DNA of 64,000 nucleotides from Saccharothrix deserti (GCF_009769385.1 NZ_ML775959.1:450682-514681); one strand, 5' to 3'; positions 37,470 through 45,690 are shown, counted from the first letter of the stretch. The notes: generated by a model from the letters alone, not told the origin. A program made the numbers and translations.

Positions 37470-38883
37470 AGTTCAGCGGGAACCCGTCCACGTGCCGGTA
37501 CTCGCGCGGCAGCATCCCGGGTGGCAGCACCTGTCGCATCCAGCGCGCCAGCTGCGGCGCCGGTGTCACGGCCCCGGTGTAGAAGGCGACCAGCTCGGTG
37601 CCGTCCGGCCCGGAACGGGCCACCGCGACCGCCTCCCGCACGCCGGGGCAGCTCCGCAGCGCGTGCTCGACCTCGGCCAGCTCCACCCGCCACCCGTGCA
37701 CCTGCACCTGCGAGTCGAGCCGGCCGAGGTAGACCAGCTCGTCGTCGGGCAGCCGCCGGACCCGGTCCCCGGTGCGGTACCAGCGCTTCCCTGCGCGGTC
37801 GAGGAACCGGCCGTCGCCGTCCGCCGGGTCGAGGTAGCCCGGCGTGAGCTGCGGGCCGGCGATGCACAACTCGCCCTCGGTCTCCGCGTCACCGCCGTCC
37901 TCGTCCAGCAGCAGGTAATCGTGTCCATCGTGGACGGTCCCGATCGGGACCAGCCCGTTGACGCACCGCGCCGGAGAGGTGAGCGGGTCCCAGCGGTGCC
38001 CGGTGACGGTCACCGTCAGCTCGGTCGGCCCGTAGATGTTCTCCAGCGCGGACCCGTTCGCCGCCGCCTGCCAGTCGGTCGCGTCCGCCGCGTGCAGCGC
38101 CTCGCCCGCGAACAGGCTCCACCGCAGCGACGGCATGGCGCCCGGACCGAGCCCGCCCATCCTGCGCACCAGGGCGATCGCGCTCGGCGTGGAGAACCAG
38201 ACCGTCAACCGCCGTTCCGCGACGAACGCGGGCAGGTCGCGATAGGCCGTCGGCGGGACCGCGTGCACGCTCGCACCGGCGCCCCACCCGCAGAACAGGT
38301 CGAACATCGCGCAGTCGAAGTTCAGGTCGAACGTCTGCGAGAAGACGTCTTCCGGCGTGAAGTCGTACCGCCGGTCCAGCAGCCGGAAGTAGTGGTCAGT
38401 GTTGGCGTGGGTGATCGGCACCCCCTTCGGGCGACCGGTGGACCCGGACGTGAACAGCACGTAGGCCGTATCGGAAGGGGCGACGGGACGCGGTTCGGTG
38501 AGCGCCCGGCGCGGGTCGGGTTCGGTGAGCACCGTGACGCCGAGGTCCGCGGCGGGGGAGTCGGAGACCACCACCGACACACCGGCGGCGGCCAGCATGC
38601 CGCGGGTCCGCTCCAACGGGAAGTCGACGTGCAGCGGAACCACCGTCACGCCCGCGTACAGGCAGGCGAGAACGCCCACATAGGACTCGACGCTCTTGGC
38701 CCCCAGCACACCCACGGCCCGTGGCGGCTCGTCGGTCGCCGACAGCAGCGTGCCCGCCCACACCAGCGCGCGTTCGTGGAGTTCGGAGTAGGTGAGGCAG
38801 TCCCGGCCCACCCGCAGCGCGACCCGGTCCGGCGCCACGGCGAGCCCGCGCAGGAAACGCGCGTGCAGGGCGTGCTCGGTCAT
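37420..38883 (-). CDS. ATP-dependent amino acid adenylating ligase, VinM-like
   Basis: This 487-residue stand-alone member of the ANL superfamily has the phosphate loop TSGSTGRPKG (residues 145-154), the YGPTE motif, the YRTGD motif, a GRLD hinge and the catalytic C-terminal Lys475 in NRKIDR. No carrier or condensation domain is attached. It resembles DltA-type alanine ligases. In macrolactam pathways VinM attaches L-alanine to the amino group of the beta-aminoacyl group on a free ACP, protecting it during chain growth. Alanine as substrate is inference from family and neighbours. The start ATG has GGGAG five bases upstream. The gene is divergent from the ACP gene and converges on the aminopeptidase gene. 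Confidence 0.85.
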   Translation of the reverse strand: MTEHALHARFLRGLAVAPDRVALRVGRDCLTYSELHERALVWAGTLLSATDEPPRAVGVLGAKSVESYVGVLACLYAGVTVVPLHVDFPLERTRGMLAAAGVSVVVSDSPAADLGVTVLTEPDPRRALTEPRPVAPSDTAYVLFTSGSTGRPKGVPITHANTDHYFRLLDRRYDFTPEDVFSQTFDLNFDCAMFDLFCGWGAGASVHAVPPTAYRDLPAFVAERRLTVWFSTPSAIALVRRMGGLGPGAMPSLRWSLFAGEALHAADATDWQAAANGSALENIYGPTELTVTVTGHRWDPLTSPARCVNGLVPIGTVHDGHDYLLLDEDGGDAETEGELCIAGPQLTPGYLDPADGDGRFLDRAGKRWYRTGDRVRRLPDDELVYLGRLDSQVQVHGWRVELAEVEHALRSCPGVREAVAVARSGPDGTELVAFYTGAVTPAPQLARWMRQVLPPGMLPREYRHVDGFPLNFNRKIDRSRLTRMADR

Positions 38884-38892
38884 CTCTGCTCC

Positions 38893-38940
38893 CGGCGGTA
38901 GTGGTTTGCGGCGGTAGGGGTCTGCGGCAGTAGGGGTTTA
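38893..38940. repeat. Three 16-bp tandem repeats in the ligase-ACP divergent promoter region
   Basis: Copies begin at 38893, 38909 and 38925 with consensus CGGCGGTAGGGGTYTG, and a partial fourth starts at 38941. They occupy almost half of the 117-bp gap between the divergent ligase and ACP starts, beginning only 10 bp from the ligase ATG. They could be regulator half-sites spaced 16 bp apart or slippage products. Confidence 0.7.
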
Positions 38941-39000
38941 CGGCGGTGTCGCGATCGGCTTTCTTCGAGTGCGTAGGAATCACGAGGATTCGGAGTCGCC

Positions 39001-39249
39001 ATGTGGGATCAGCAGTTCGAGGACATGCTTCGCACCTACCTGCCGTTCATCGCGGCCGACGAGCCCCTGGCCGAGGACGCCGACCTGCGCGACCTCGGGC
39101 TGGACTCGCTCGGCGCGGTGGAACTGCTGGCATCGCTGGAGAACGCGTACGGCGTGCGGTTCGTCGACGACATGCTGACGATGGACAACTTCGCCACGCC
39201 CGGCGTCCTGTGGGGCACGCTGGACAAGGCCAGGGAAGTCGCGGCCTGA
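39001..39249 (+). CDS. Free-standing acyl carrier protein, VinL-like
   Basis: This 82-residue protein has the phosphopantetheine site LGLDSL with Ser36. A GGAG ribosome site (38992-38995) precedes the ATG. In the vicenistatin system the equivalent protein VinL carries the beta-amino acid starter while it is decarboxylated and capped with alanine, and then hands the dipeptidyl unit to the PKS loading ACP through VinK. It lies between the ligase and acyltransferase genes that would act on it. It could in principle serve another acyl pathway, but the neighbours make the starter role most likely. Confidence 0.88.
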   Translation: MWDQQFEDMLRTYLPFIAADEPLAEDADLRDLGLDSLGAVELLASLENAYGVRFVDDMLTMDNFATPGVLWGTLDKAREVAA

Positions 39250-39263
39250 GTGCCCCGGGGCCG

Positions 39264-39330
39264 GGTGCCGTCGCCGTCGGGTCCGTCGCCGTCGGTCCGG
39301 TGCCGTCGGGTTGCGGTGCCGTCGGGTTTC
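39264..39330. repeat. Degenerate GCCGTCGG repeats between convergent ACP and acyltransferase genes
   Basis: About six imperfect copies of a GCCGTCG(G) core fill the 104-bp gap between the two convergent stops. No stable hairpin was recognised, so no terminator is called. Confidence 0.5.
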
Positions 39331-39353
39331 CGGGCAAAGCCTCCCGCCCGGCA

Positions 39354-40268
39354 TCAGGCCACCGGCACCGGGCGCCGGGGACGCAGAGCCGTCCTCGGGT
39401 CCACCAGGGTCACCGATGAGAACGACTCCCGCACCCGTCGCACCCGACCGAAGAGCCGGTCCGGCCCGGCGACGTGCAAGTGCTCGATCCCGTTGTCACG
39501 CAAGCTGTCCACCACCGCGGGCCACCGAACCGCCCGCACGTACCCGTCCAGCAGCCGCGTCCGGACGTCTTCGCCGGTACGCAGCACGGCACCGTCCTGA
39601 TCGGCGACAACAGGGATGACCGGATCCACGAAGGGAATTCCGGCGAGCACTTCGCGTTCCACCACGTCACGCAGCGGGCCGAACACACTGGCGTGCAACG
39701 GCGGTCGCATGGTGTAGAGCGGCATACCGCCCACCGACCGGATCCGGCGCTGCAACCACTCCAGCCGGTCCTCCCGCAGGGTGACCATGTAGAGGTCCTC
39801 GTCCACCTCGCACGAGACCTCGTACCAGTCCAGTTCGGTCAGGATCTCGTCCAACCGCTCACGCGGCGTCCGCGCGAACGACTCGGTCACCACGTCACTG
39901 TGGTGCAGAGCGAAGTACTCGCGCTCGCACCGCGCCATGCCCACCGTCACGCGCACCGCGTCCTCGAACCCGAGGGCGCCGGAGTAGACGGCGGCGGCCT
40001 TGCCCCCGAAACTCGCACCCGCGCACAGCTCGGCCTCCTGCCCCGACCACTGGGCCAAGGCCAGACACGTGACCAGGAACGCGACCTGCGCCGCCTCCGA
40101 GTAGTCCCCCTCCTCGACCTCGTACCGGTCGAACAAGGAGTACCCCAACACCTCGTCCGCCCGCCCGGTCAACTCCCGGGCGAACGGGTTCACCACCATC
40201 AGCCTGGCAACGTCCTGGAACCGCACGGGCCCCATCCCGGGAAAGGCGATCGCGGTACCCGCCACCAT
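39354..40268 (-). CDS. Stand-alone acyltransferase, VinK-like
   Basis: The ATG at 40268 is chosen over an upstream in-frame start because AAGGGG precedes it by a few bases and the protein then opens with the usual AT sequence (AIAFPGMG). It has 304 residues. The nucleophile is Ser86 in GASFGG, a variant of the GHSxG motif of PKS acyltransferases, consistent with a non-malonyl substrate. In the vicenistatin pathway VinK moves an alanyl-beta-aminoacyl unit from the free ACP VinL to the loading ACP of the PKS. The nearby ACP and ligase genes support the same job here. A malonyl transferase acting in trans is less likely because every visible PKS module has its own AT. Confidence 0.82.
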   Translation of the reverse strand: MVAGTAIAFPGMGPVRFQDVARLMVVNPFARELTGRADEVLGYSLFDRYEVEEGDYSEAAQVAFLVTCLALAQWSGQEAELCAGASFGGKAAAVYSGALGFEDAVRVTVGMARCEREYFALHHSDVVTESFARTPRERLDEILTELDWYEVSCEVDEDLYMVTLREDRLEWLQRRIRSVGGMPLYTMRPPLHASVFGPLRDVVEREVLAGIPFVDPVIPVVADQDGAVLRTGEDVRTRLLDGYVRAVRWPAVVDSLRDNGIEHLHVAGPDRLFGRVRRVRESFSSVTLVDPRTALRPRRPVPVA

Positions 40269-40543
40269 TGAACCCCTTGCGAGAAAGTGCACGGCCACCG
40301 CCAGTCTGCCGCCCACCCCCGCCCGCCCCGTACCCCCTAACCTCCCCTAACTATCACAAAGCCACAACGGTGAGAACGATGCCCGACACCAGAATCAAAC
40401 CCGGCAGATCGCGGCGGCCGAGGTCTGGGGGTCCGGACTCGGCGTGCACGGCGTGCTGGGCGCTGCTTTCGGCAAGCCCGGAAAGCGCTAGCCTTTCGAG
40501 TGATACACAGCGTTCTTCCGGTAGCATTCGCCGTGCCGTGGTA

Positions 40544-40576
40544 ACGCTGCGTGTTCAAATTGCGATATCGCAGCGT
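40544..40576. promoter_or_regulatory. Nested dyad symmetry upstream of the VWA cassette
   Basis: ACGCTGCG (40544-40551) and CGCAGCGT (40569-40576) are perfect inverted repeats. They overlap a second, 12-bp perfect palindrome TGCGATATCGCA at 40561-40572. The two dyads share bases, so either form could be a regulator site 70-100 bp before the VWA start. Confidence 0.55.
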
Positions 40577-40592
40577 AGTGCCTGTCGAATCA

Positions 40593-40627
40593 GCGCGATC
40601 ACGCCGTGCCACAGCGGGTGATCGCGC
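40593..40627. promoter_or_regulatory. Inverted repeat GCGCGATCAC / GTGATCGCGC just before the VWA gene
   Basis: Two perfect 10-bp arms (40593-40602 and 40618-40627) flank a 15-base spacer and end 18 bp before the GTG start. The site could be an operator or a hairpin in the 5' leader that affects translation. Confidence 0.5.
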
Positions 40628-40645
40628 GAGAAGTGGACCTCTTAC

Positions 40646-41482
40646 GTGACTTACGCAGCCGAGATCAGTCGCGCCAACCCCTCCTGCTTCGTGTTCCTGG
40701 TCGACCAGTCGGCGTCGATGAGCGACCCGATCGGGGGCGGTGCGCGGCAGCGCAAGGCGGACGTGGTCGCCGACGCCATCAACCGGCTGCTCGCCGAGCT
40801 GAGCGTGAAGTGCGCGAAGGAGGAAGGCGTCCGCGACTACTTCCACATCGCCGTCATCGGGTACGGGCACACGGTCGGCTCGGCGTTCACCGGGCCGCTC
40901 GCGGGACGTGACCTCGTGCCGCTCAGCCAGGTCGCGGACAAGCCCGCGCGGGTGGAGAAGCGGGTCAAGAAGGTCCCCGACGGCGCGGGCGGGCTCGTGG
41001 AGACGACCACCCGCTTCCCCGTCTGGGTGGACCCGGTCGCCAACGGCGCGACGCCGATGTGCCGGGCGCTGTCCCGGGCCGAGGCACTGGTGTCGGACTG
41101 GGTTGCCCGGCACCCGGACTGCTTCCCGCCGATCGTGCTCAACCTGACCGACGGCGAGTCAACCGACGGCGACCCGGCCAGTGCCGCGTGGGCCGTGCAG
41201 ACGCACGTGAGCGCCGACGGCGCGGCGTTGCTGTTCAACCTGCACGTCTCCGCCGCCAACGCCGTCCCGGTGACGTTCCCCGACACCGACTCCGCGCTCC
41301 CCGACGCCTACGCGCGCACCCTGTTCGACATGTCCAGCCTCCTGCCGCCGCACATGCGGTTCTACGCGATGCAGCAGGGCGTGATGGCGAGCGACAAGAC
41401 GCGCGGCTTCGTCTACAACGCGGACATCACCTCGCTCGTCCAGTTCCTGGACATCGGAACGCGTGCGACGGACCTGCGCTGA
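40646..41482 (+). CDS. VWA-domain protein, TerY/YegL-like
   Basis: This 278-residue protein is one von Willebrand factor A domain. It has a complete metal-ion-dependent adhesion site: Asp20, Ser22 and Ser24 in DQSAS, Thr136 in NGATP and Asp169 in TDGES. It has no signal peptide or membrane segment, so it should be cytosolic. The start is a GTG with only weak ribosome-site complementarity. It is the first gene of a three-gene cassette with a PP2C phosphatase 8 bp downstream and a kinase overlapping that. VWA proteins of this type are the TerY part of the TerY-phosphorylation triad (YegL in E. coli), where they are thought to act as a scaffold. The family assignment is from motifs and context. 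Confidence 0.85.
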   Translation: MTYAAEISRANPSCFVFLVDQSASMSDPIGGGARQRKADVVADAINRLLAELSVKCAKEEGVRDYFHIAVIGYGHTVGSAFTGPLAGRDLVPLSQVADKPARVEKRVKKVPDGAGGLVETTTRFPVWVDPVANGATPMCRALSRAEALVSDWVARHPDCFPPIVLNLTDGESTDGDPASAAWAVQTHVSADGAALLFNLHVSAANAVPVTFPDTDSALPDAYARTLFDMSSLLPPHMRFYAMQQGVMASDKTRGFVYNADITSLVQFLDIGTRATDLR

Positions 41483-41490
41483 GCAGCGGC

Positions 41491-42294
41491 ATGTTCACCT
41501 CCTCCCTCCGCGTGCCCAAACAGGGCAACACACTGCGGGAATGCGAGGACGCCGCCCGCGTCCTGCCCGCTTCCGACCCGGGGACCTGGCTCGCCGAACC
41601 GGTGTTCGCGGCCGTGGCCGACGGTGCGTCGGAGAGCCTGCTCGCGGGTGAGTGGGCCGACCTGCTGGCGAAAACCGTCATCGACGCCGTGCGGGACGAC
41701 GAGTGCGTGCTCCAGGACGTGGACCGCTTCGCCACCGCGCTGATCAGCGCAGGGGCGGCGTGGGGCGAGTGGCTCGCCGACTACGTGGCGGAGCGCGAGG
41801 CCAACGGACGCCCGATCGCCTGGTACGAGCAACCCGGGCTGGACCGCGGTCCGCACGCCACCGTGCTCGCCGCGCGGTTCGAGACCGATTCGTCGCAGGT
41901 CACCCGGTGGGATGTCGCCGCGTTGGGTGACAGCTGCCTGTTCCACACCCGCGACGACCGGCTGCTGCGCGCGTTCCCGGTGGAGTCGCCGGAGGCGTTC
42001 GACAACTCGCCGGGCCTGGTCAACGCGTTCAACCGCGACCACGCGCTGCTGGCGCGCCACGTGCGGACGGTGTCGGGCGGCGCGGAGCAGGGCGACCAGT
42101 TCTTCCTCTGCACCGACGCGCTCGCCGAGTGGTTCCTCCGCGAGACCGCACGCGGTGGCCAACCGTGGCACGTGCTGTGCGAGTTCACGCGATCCGGTGA
42201 TCACGACGAGTTCGCGGCGTGGTTGGAGAAGACGCGGGGGGAGGGGTTGATGCGCAATGACGACGTCACCGTCGTTCACGTGGACCTCGGATGA
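41491..42294 (+). CDS. PP2C-type Ser/Thr protein phosphatase, YegK-like
   Basis: This 267-residue protein shows metal-binding PP2C signatures: Asp44-Gly45 in VADGASE, LGDS in the middle, and RNDDVT at the C-terminus. An ATG 8 bp after the upstream VWA stop is chosen because the conserved part starts soon after it. It would remove phosphates placed by the kinase encoded next, whose start overlaps this gene's end by 38 bp, implying translational coupling. No membrane segment is seen. It is the phosphatase of the VWA-phosphatase-kinase triad. Confidence 0.85.
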   Translation: MFTSSLRVPKQGNTLRECEDAARVLPASDPGTWLAEPVFAAVADGASESLLAGEWADLLAKTVIDAVRDDECVLQDVDRFATALISAGAAWGEWLADYVAEREANGRPIAWYEQPGLDRGPHATVLAARFETDSSQVTRWDVAALGDSCLFHTRDDRLLRAFPVESPEAFDNSPGLVNAFNRDHALLARHVRTVSGGAEQGDQFFLCTDALAEWFLRETARGGQPWHVLCEFTRSGDHDEFAAWLEKTRGEGLMRNDDVTVVHVDLG

Positions 42295-44404
42295 CGAGCC
42301 CGTCCGCGCGTTCCCGTCCGGCGCCGCCTACGTCGAGGCGCTGCAGAACACCGCGCTGTGCTTCCGCGGCACCGACCTCGCCGGGGCCGAGGTGCGCGTC
42401 GACGCGCTGGGCCGGCCACGGGCGATCTCGGGCAACTTCGCCGGCGTCTTCTCGCTGACCGTCTCCGACGGCACCCGTTACGCGATCAAGTGCTTCACCC
42501 GGGAGGCACGGGAGCAGGCGGCCCGCTACCGCGCTGTCGGCGAGCACCTCGCGCGCCTGGACGACGACTGGACGGTCGGCTTCGACTACGTGAGCCAGGG
42601 CATCCTCGTGGAGGGCGCCTGGTACCCCGTGCTGCGGATGGAGTGGGTGGAGGCCGTCAGCCTCATCCGCTGGATCGAGCAGAACACCGACGACCCCGCG
42701 GCCGTGTCCCACGTCGCCGCGCGGTTCGCGCGCCTGGTCGCGGAACTCGCGGCGGCGGGCGTCGGGCACGGCGACCTCCAGCACGGCAACCTCCTGATCG
42801 GCGCCGACGGCTCGGTGAAGCTGGTCGACTACGACGGCATGTACGTCCCCGCGCTCGCCGGACTGCCCGCGGCCGAGACCGGGCACCGCAACTACCAGTC
42901 GCCCGACCGCACGGCGTCCGACTTCGGCCCGGAGATCGACCGGTTCTCCTCGTGGGTCGTCTACCTGTCGCTCGTGGCCCTGGCGACCGACCCCTCGCTG
43001 TGGCGGCAGTTGCGCGACGAGGACGCCGAGCACCTGCTCCTCGCCGAGCCCGATTTCGCCGACCCGGCGGCCTCGTTCCGGCTGGCCACCCTGACCAGCC
43101 ACCCGGACGCGCGCCTGCGCGGACTGGCCGAGCGCTTCCAGGAGATCCTGCTCCACCACCGCGCCGCGCCCCCGCCGCTGGAACCAGTCGAACCGCTGGA
43201 ACCGCTCGACACCGTGAGGACGGTCATGGCCCCGGCCCCGGTCAACGCCGCGCTGCCGTCGTGGATGGCGGAACGCGTCCAGCCGCACGTGCCCGCCCCA
43301 CCGCCCTTGGTGCGGTTCAACCGGCGCGCGCCGGCTCTGGCCGTGCTGACGTGGGCGTTGTCGGTGCTGTTGCCGTTAGGCGTGCCGGCGGCGATCTTCG
43401 TGGAAGAGGCGATCGCGGTCGCCGACGTGTCGGCGCTGCTGGCGTGGACCGCGATCACGACGTTGGGCTACCGCCGCCAACCCGAGCGATCACGGGCCCG
43501 CGACGCGCGTGCCGAGCGCAAACGGCTCCACCGCGCCCGACTGGCCGCCGCCGCCCGCGCCACCCGGCTCGACAAGGAGACCCGGAAGATCACCCAAGAG
43601 GCCGAGAAGTCCAAGGAGGTGCACGACTACAAGCGGCGGCTCCTCCAACAGCGGCACAACGCGCGCCTCGGGGCGCACCAGCAGGCCGTCAAGCAGCACC
43701 TCGACCGGATCGACCGCGACCGGCAGACGTCGTTGGCCCGGATGCACCTGGAGGAACAGCGGCTCCTGGCCGTGCGGCAGAAGGAACACCTGCGCGCGCA
43801 CCTGGCGGAGTTCCCGGTCAAGACCGCCGGTGTCGAAGGCGTCGGGCCGGCGCTGACCACCAACCTCGAAGCGGTCGGCATCCGCACCGCCGCGGACTTC
43901 GTCGGCGTCCGCTACGACGTGCAGGGACCCAACCGCGTGGCGATCTTCGTCCTGGTCGACGGCCGCGGCGTGCGCGTCGCCGGGATCGGCGAGGTGAAGG
44001 CGGGGCGCATCGACCAGTGGCGTGCACGCCTGACCGTCAAGGCCGCGAACAACCGGCCGACGTCGCTCACGCCCGCCGAGCACCAGCCGATCAAGGACCG
44101 GTTCGCCGCCGCGAAGGGCCGGCTCGACGCCCAGTACAAACAGGTGCTGGACGAGGCCGCGACGACGACCCGCGAGCTGCAGGCGGCCCTGCGCGCCGAG
44201 CAAGCCGTCCTGGCCGACGAGATGAAAGCCGCCAACACCGCGACCGCCCGGATCCGCGTCGACCACGACCGCGCGGTCGCCGAAGCCACCGTCGTCCTCG
44301 AACGCGCCCGACAAGCCGCCGCCGACGGCAACACGCGGGCCGACGCGTTCCGCACCATCACCTACCGCCGCTACCTCCGCTTCACCCTCACCGGCAAGGG
44401 CTGA
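42257..44404 (+). CDS. Protein kinase with transmembrane segments, coiled coils and helix-hairpin-helix region, YegI-like
   Basis: This 715-residue protein has an N-terminal kinase-like domain: Lys78 (YAIKCF), catalytic loop HGDLQHGN with Asp173 and Asn178, and DYD at 191-193 in place of DFG. A Pro-rich linker follows, then two hydrophobic segments at about 356-405. Charged coiled coils (about 415-520 and 625-690) flank a helix-hairpin-helix-like segment near 525-550 (GVEGVGPALTTNL), a fold usually linked to DNA binding. E. coli YegI has a similar kinase plus HhH layout. The start overlaps the phosphatase gene. The protein probably sits in the membrane with kinase and HhH parts in the cytosol. 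Its stop lies just before a strong hairpin. The triad has been proposed as a stress or antiphage system; function here is inferred. Confidence 0.85.
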   Translation: MTTSPSFTWTSDDEPVRAFPSGAAYVEALQNTALCFRGTDLAGAEVRVDALGRPRAISGNFAGVFSLTVSDGTRYAIKCFTREAREQAARYRAVGEHLARLDDDWTVGFDYVSQGILVEGAWYPVLRMEWVEAVSLIRWIEQNTDDPAAVSHVAARFARLVAELAAAGVGHGDLQHGNLLIGADGSVKLVDYDGMYVPALAGLPAAETGHRNYQSPDRTASDFGPEIDRFSSWVVYLSLVALATDPSLWRQLRDEDAEHLLLAEPDFADPAASFRLATLTSHPDARLRGLAERFQEILLHHRAAPPPLEPVEPLEPLDTVRTVMAPAPVNAALPSWMAERVQPHVPAPPPLVRFNRRAPALAVLTWALSVLLPLGVPAAIFVEEAIAVADVSALLAWTAITTLGYRRQPERSRARDARAERKRLHRARLAAAARATRLDKETRKITQEAEKSKEVHDYKRRLLQQRHNARLGAHQQAVKQHLDRIDRDRQTSLARMHLEEQRLLAVRQKEHLRAHLAEFPVKTAGVEGVGPALTTNLEAVGIRTAADFVGVRYDVQGPNRVAIFVLVDGRGVRVAGIGEVKAGRIDQWRARLTVKAANNRPTSLTPAEHQPIKDRFAAAKGRLDAQYKQVLDEAATTTRELQAALRAEQAVLADEMKAANTATARIRVDHDRAVAEATVVLERARQAAADGNTRADAFRTITYRRYLRFTLTGKG

Positions 44405-44435
44405 CCGCCGGCGTCGGTTCACCCGACGCCGGCGG
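44405..44435. terminator. Strong hairpin between convergent operons
   Basis: Arms CCGCCGGCGTCGG (44405-44417) and CCGACGCCGGCGG (44423-44435) pair perfectly around a TTCAC loop, starting immediately after the kinase stop. There is no T-tract, as usual in GC-rich actinomycetes. It likely serves both the kinase operon and the convergent cupin operon ending at 44455. Confidence 0.8.
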
Positions 44436-44454
44436 CCGCGGAGGTCGGCGGAGG

Positions 44455-45690
44455 TCAGTCGTAGCCGCCGAACATGAACAGCGAGATCTGGTGGTCCGAC
44501 GGGTTGGCCAGGCCGTGCAGGTTGCCGCCCTTCAGGAACGCCATGTGCCCCGCCCGCAGCAGGCGCACCTCGAAGCAGCGGGTGCGGGTGTCGGGCTCGG
44601 CCCAGTCGCCGATCACCATCCAGCCCTCGCCGTCCAGCATCAGGAACACCTCGGAGTTGTCCCGGTGGCGGTGCAGGCCGATACCGCACCCGGCGTCCAT
44701 GACGTGCAGGTCCATGTAGTCGACGGCCAGGAACGGCTCCTTCGCGCCCGGCGCGGCCTTGCGGCCGAACGCGTCGAGGTTGTACGGCTCCAGGCTCCGG
44801 CCCAGTTCATCCGAACCGGTGAACCGGAAGTAGTTCGACAGCAGGTTGCGGTACTCCAGGAAACCGATGCCACCGTGCGGGTTCGGGCTGCGGCCGACCT
44901 CCAGGAACGCGTCCCAGCCGCGCACCACCATCTGGAACGCGATGGTGACGGGCCCGACCTCGGCGGTGCGGTCCGTGCTGCGCCACCGCAGCACGACGCG
45001 CAGCGGCCGAACCGGGTGCAGCAGGTGGTCGGGCGCCACCTCGCGGACGTCCCGACCGTCCAGCTCCGCGCGGCTGAACGCGTTCGGCGCTCCCCTCGCG
45101 ATGTCCGGGCGGGCCTGCAGGACGCCGAGCTTGAGCGACTGCCGGCCACGCGCCCCGAGGCGGGACTCCAGGTCGTCGCCGCCGTAACCCCACAGTTCGG
45201 CGACGTAACGGTCGCTTTCGGGGTCGTAGGGCGCCTCCAACTCGGCACGCCCACCGCCCTCGACCTCGACGTCGACCAGCACCCGATCGCCCAGGGAACC
45301 GTTGTGCGCCTGGGCGAGCGCGCTGTCGGGCCCCGCGCGGTACGACAGGTGCAGGAACGGGCCGGTCCAGTCACCGGCCAGCGCCCAGCCGCGCACCGCC
45401 CTCGTGTCGCCCAGCCGGAAGTCGGCGACGTTCTGCTTCTGGAAGTCGGTCTTGAAGTCCTGCGCGGCCGGGTCGAGGACGTCGGTGTTCGGGCTGCTCG
45501 GCCCGTACAGCGCGAGCCATTCGTGGGGTAGCAGGTACTGCAGCGACGGCGTGGCGTAGCACTCCAGCTCGGCGGCGAGCCGGGTTTGCTGCACCACCGT
45601 GAGCAGTCGCTCCAGCGGGTTGTCGGACGAGTAGTTCGGCACCGTGCCGGGGTCGACGCGGTGGACGGCGTCACCTTGCGGGATCCGCAC
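44455..45690 (-). CDS. Large cupin-domain protein of unknown function (last gene of GMC operon)
   Basis: This 411-residue protein has a C-terminal cupin. Motif 1 reads HRHRDNSE and motif 2 KGGNLHGLAN, together providing two His, one Glu and one His as metal ligands, so an iron- or manganese-dependent oxygenase or isomerase is possible. The N-terminal 270 residues resemble those of the upstream cupin protein: YRAG, LGDxV and a YxxExW pattern recur in the same order. It is the fourth gene of an apparent operon, 49 bp after the previous gene. It carries no signal peptide. I do not recognise a specific substrate or pathway. Confidence 0.75.
   Translation of the reverse strand: MRIPQGDAVHRVDPGTVPNYSSDNPLERLLTVVQQTRLAAELECYATPSLQYLLPHEWLALYGPSSPNTDVLDPAAQDFKTDFQKQNVADFRLGDTRAVRGWALAGDWTGPFLHLSYRAGPDSALAQAHNGSLGDRVLVDVEVEGGGRAELEAPYDPESDRYVAELWGYGGDDLESRLGARGRQSLKLGVLQARPDIARGAPNAFSRAELDGRDVREVAPDHLLHPVRPLRVVLRWRSTDRTAEVGPVTIAFQMVVRGWDAFLEVGRSPNPHGGIGFLEYRNLLSNYFRFTGSDELGRSLEPYNLDAFGRKAAPGAKEPFLAVDYMDLHVMDAGCGIGLHRHRDNSEVFLMLDGEGWMVIGDWAEPDTRTRCFEVRLLRAGHMAFLKGGNLHGLANPSDHQISLFMFGGYD

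Larger units (their letters stand above)
40269..40645. promoter_or_regulatory. Divergent intergenic region between acyltransferase and VWA genes
   Basis: This 377-bp gap separates the macrolactam block from the phosphorylation cassette and must hold both promoters. It has lower GC than its surroundings (for example 40340-40380) and several dyads. Besides the two inverted repeats listed separately, GAAAGCGCTAGCCTTTC near 40491 is an imperfect dyad containing AGCGCT. No clear -35/-10 pair was assigned. Confidence 0.6.

Noticed and set aside
37420-38883. NRPS adenylation module
   Set aside because: No condensation or carrier domain is attached or nearby except the small ACP; the gene context fits a stand-alone macrolactam-type ligase better.
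37492-38901. 469-codon plus-strand frame opposite the amino acid ligase
   Set aside because: It has no recognisable motif and an Arg/His-rich shadow composition, while the minus strand carries a complete adenylating enzyme.
39001-40268. Type II fatty acid synthase fragment (ACP plus malonyltransferase)
   Set aside because: No KS, KR or DH of type II form is nearby, and the acyltransferase nucleophile motif is GASFG, not a usual GHSxG malonyl motif.
44405-44435. Attachment site for an integrating element around the defence-like cassette
   Set aside because: No tRNA, integrase or matching direct repeat at the other end; the hairpin position after a stop codon fits a terminator.
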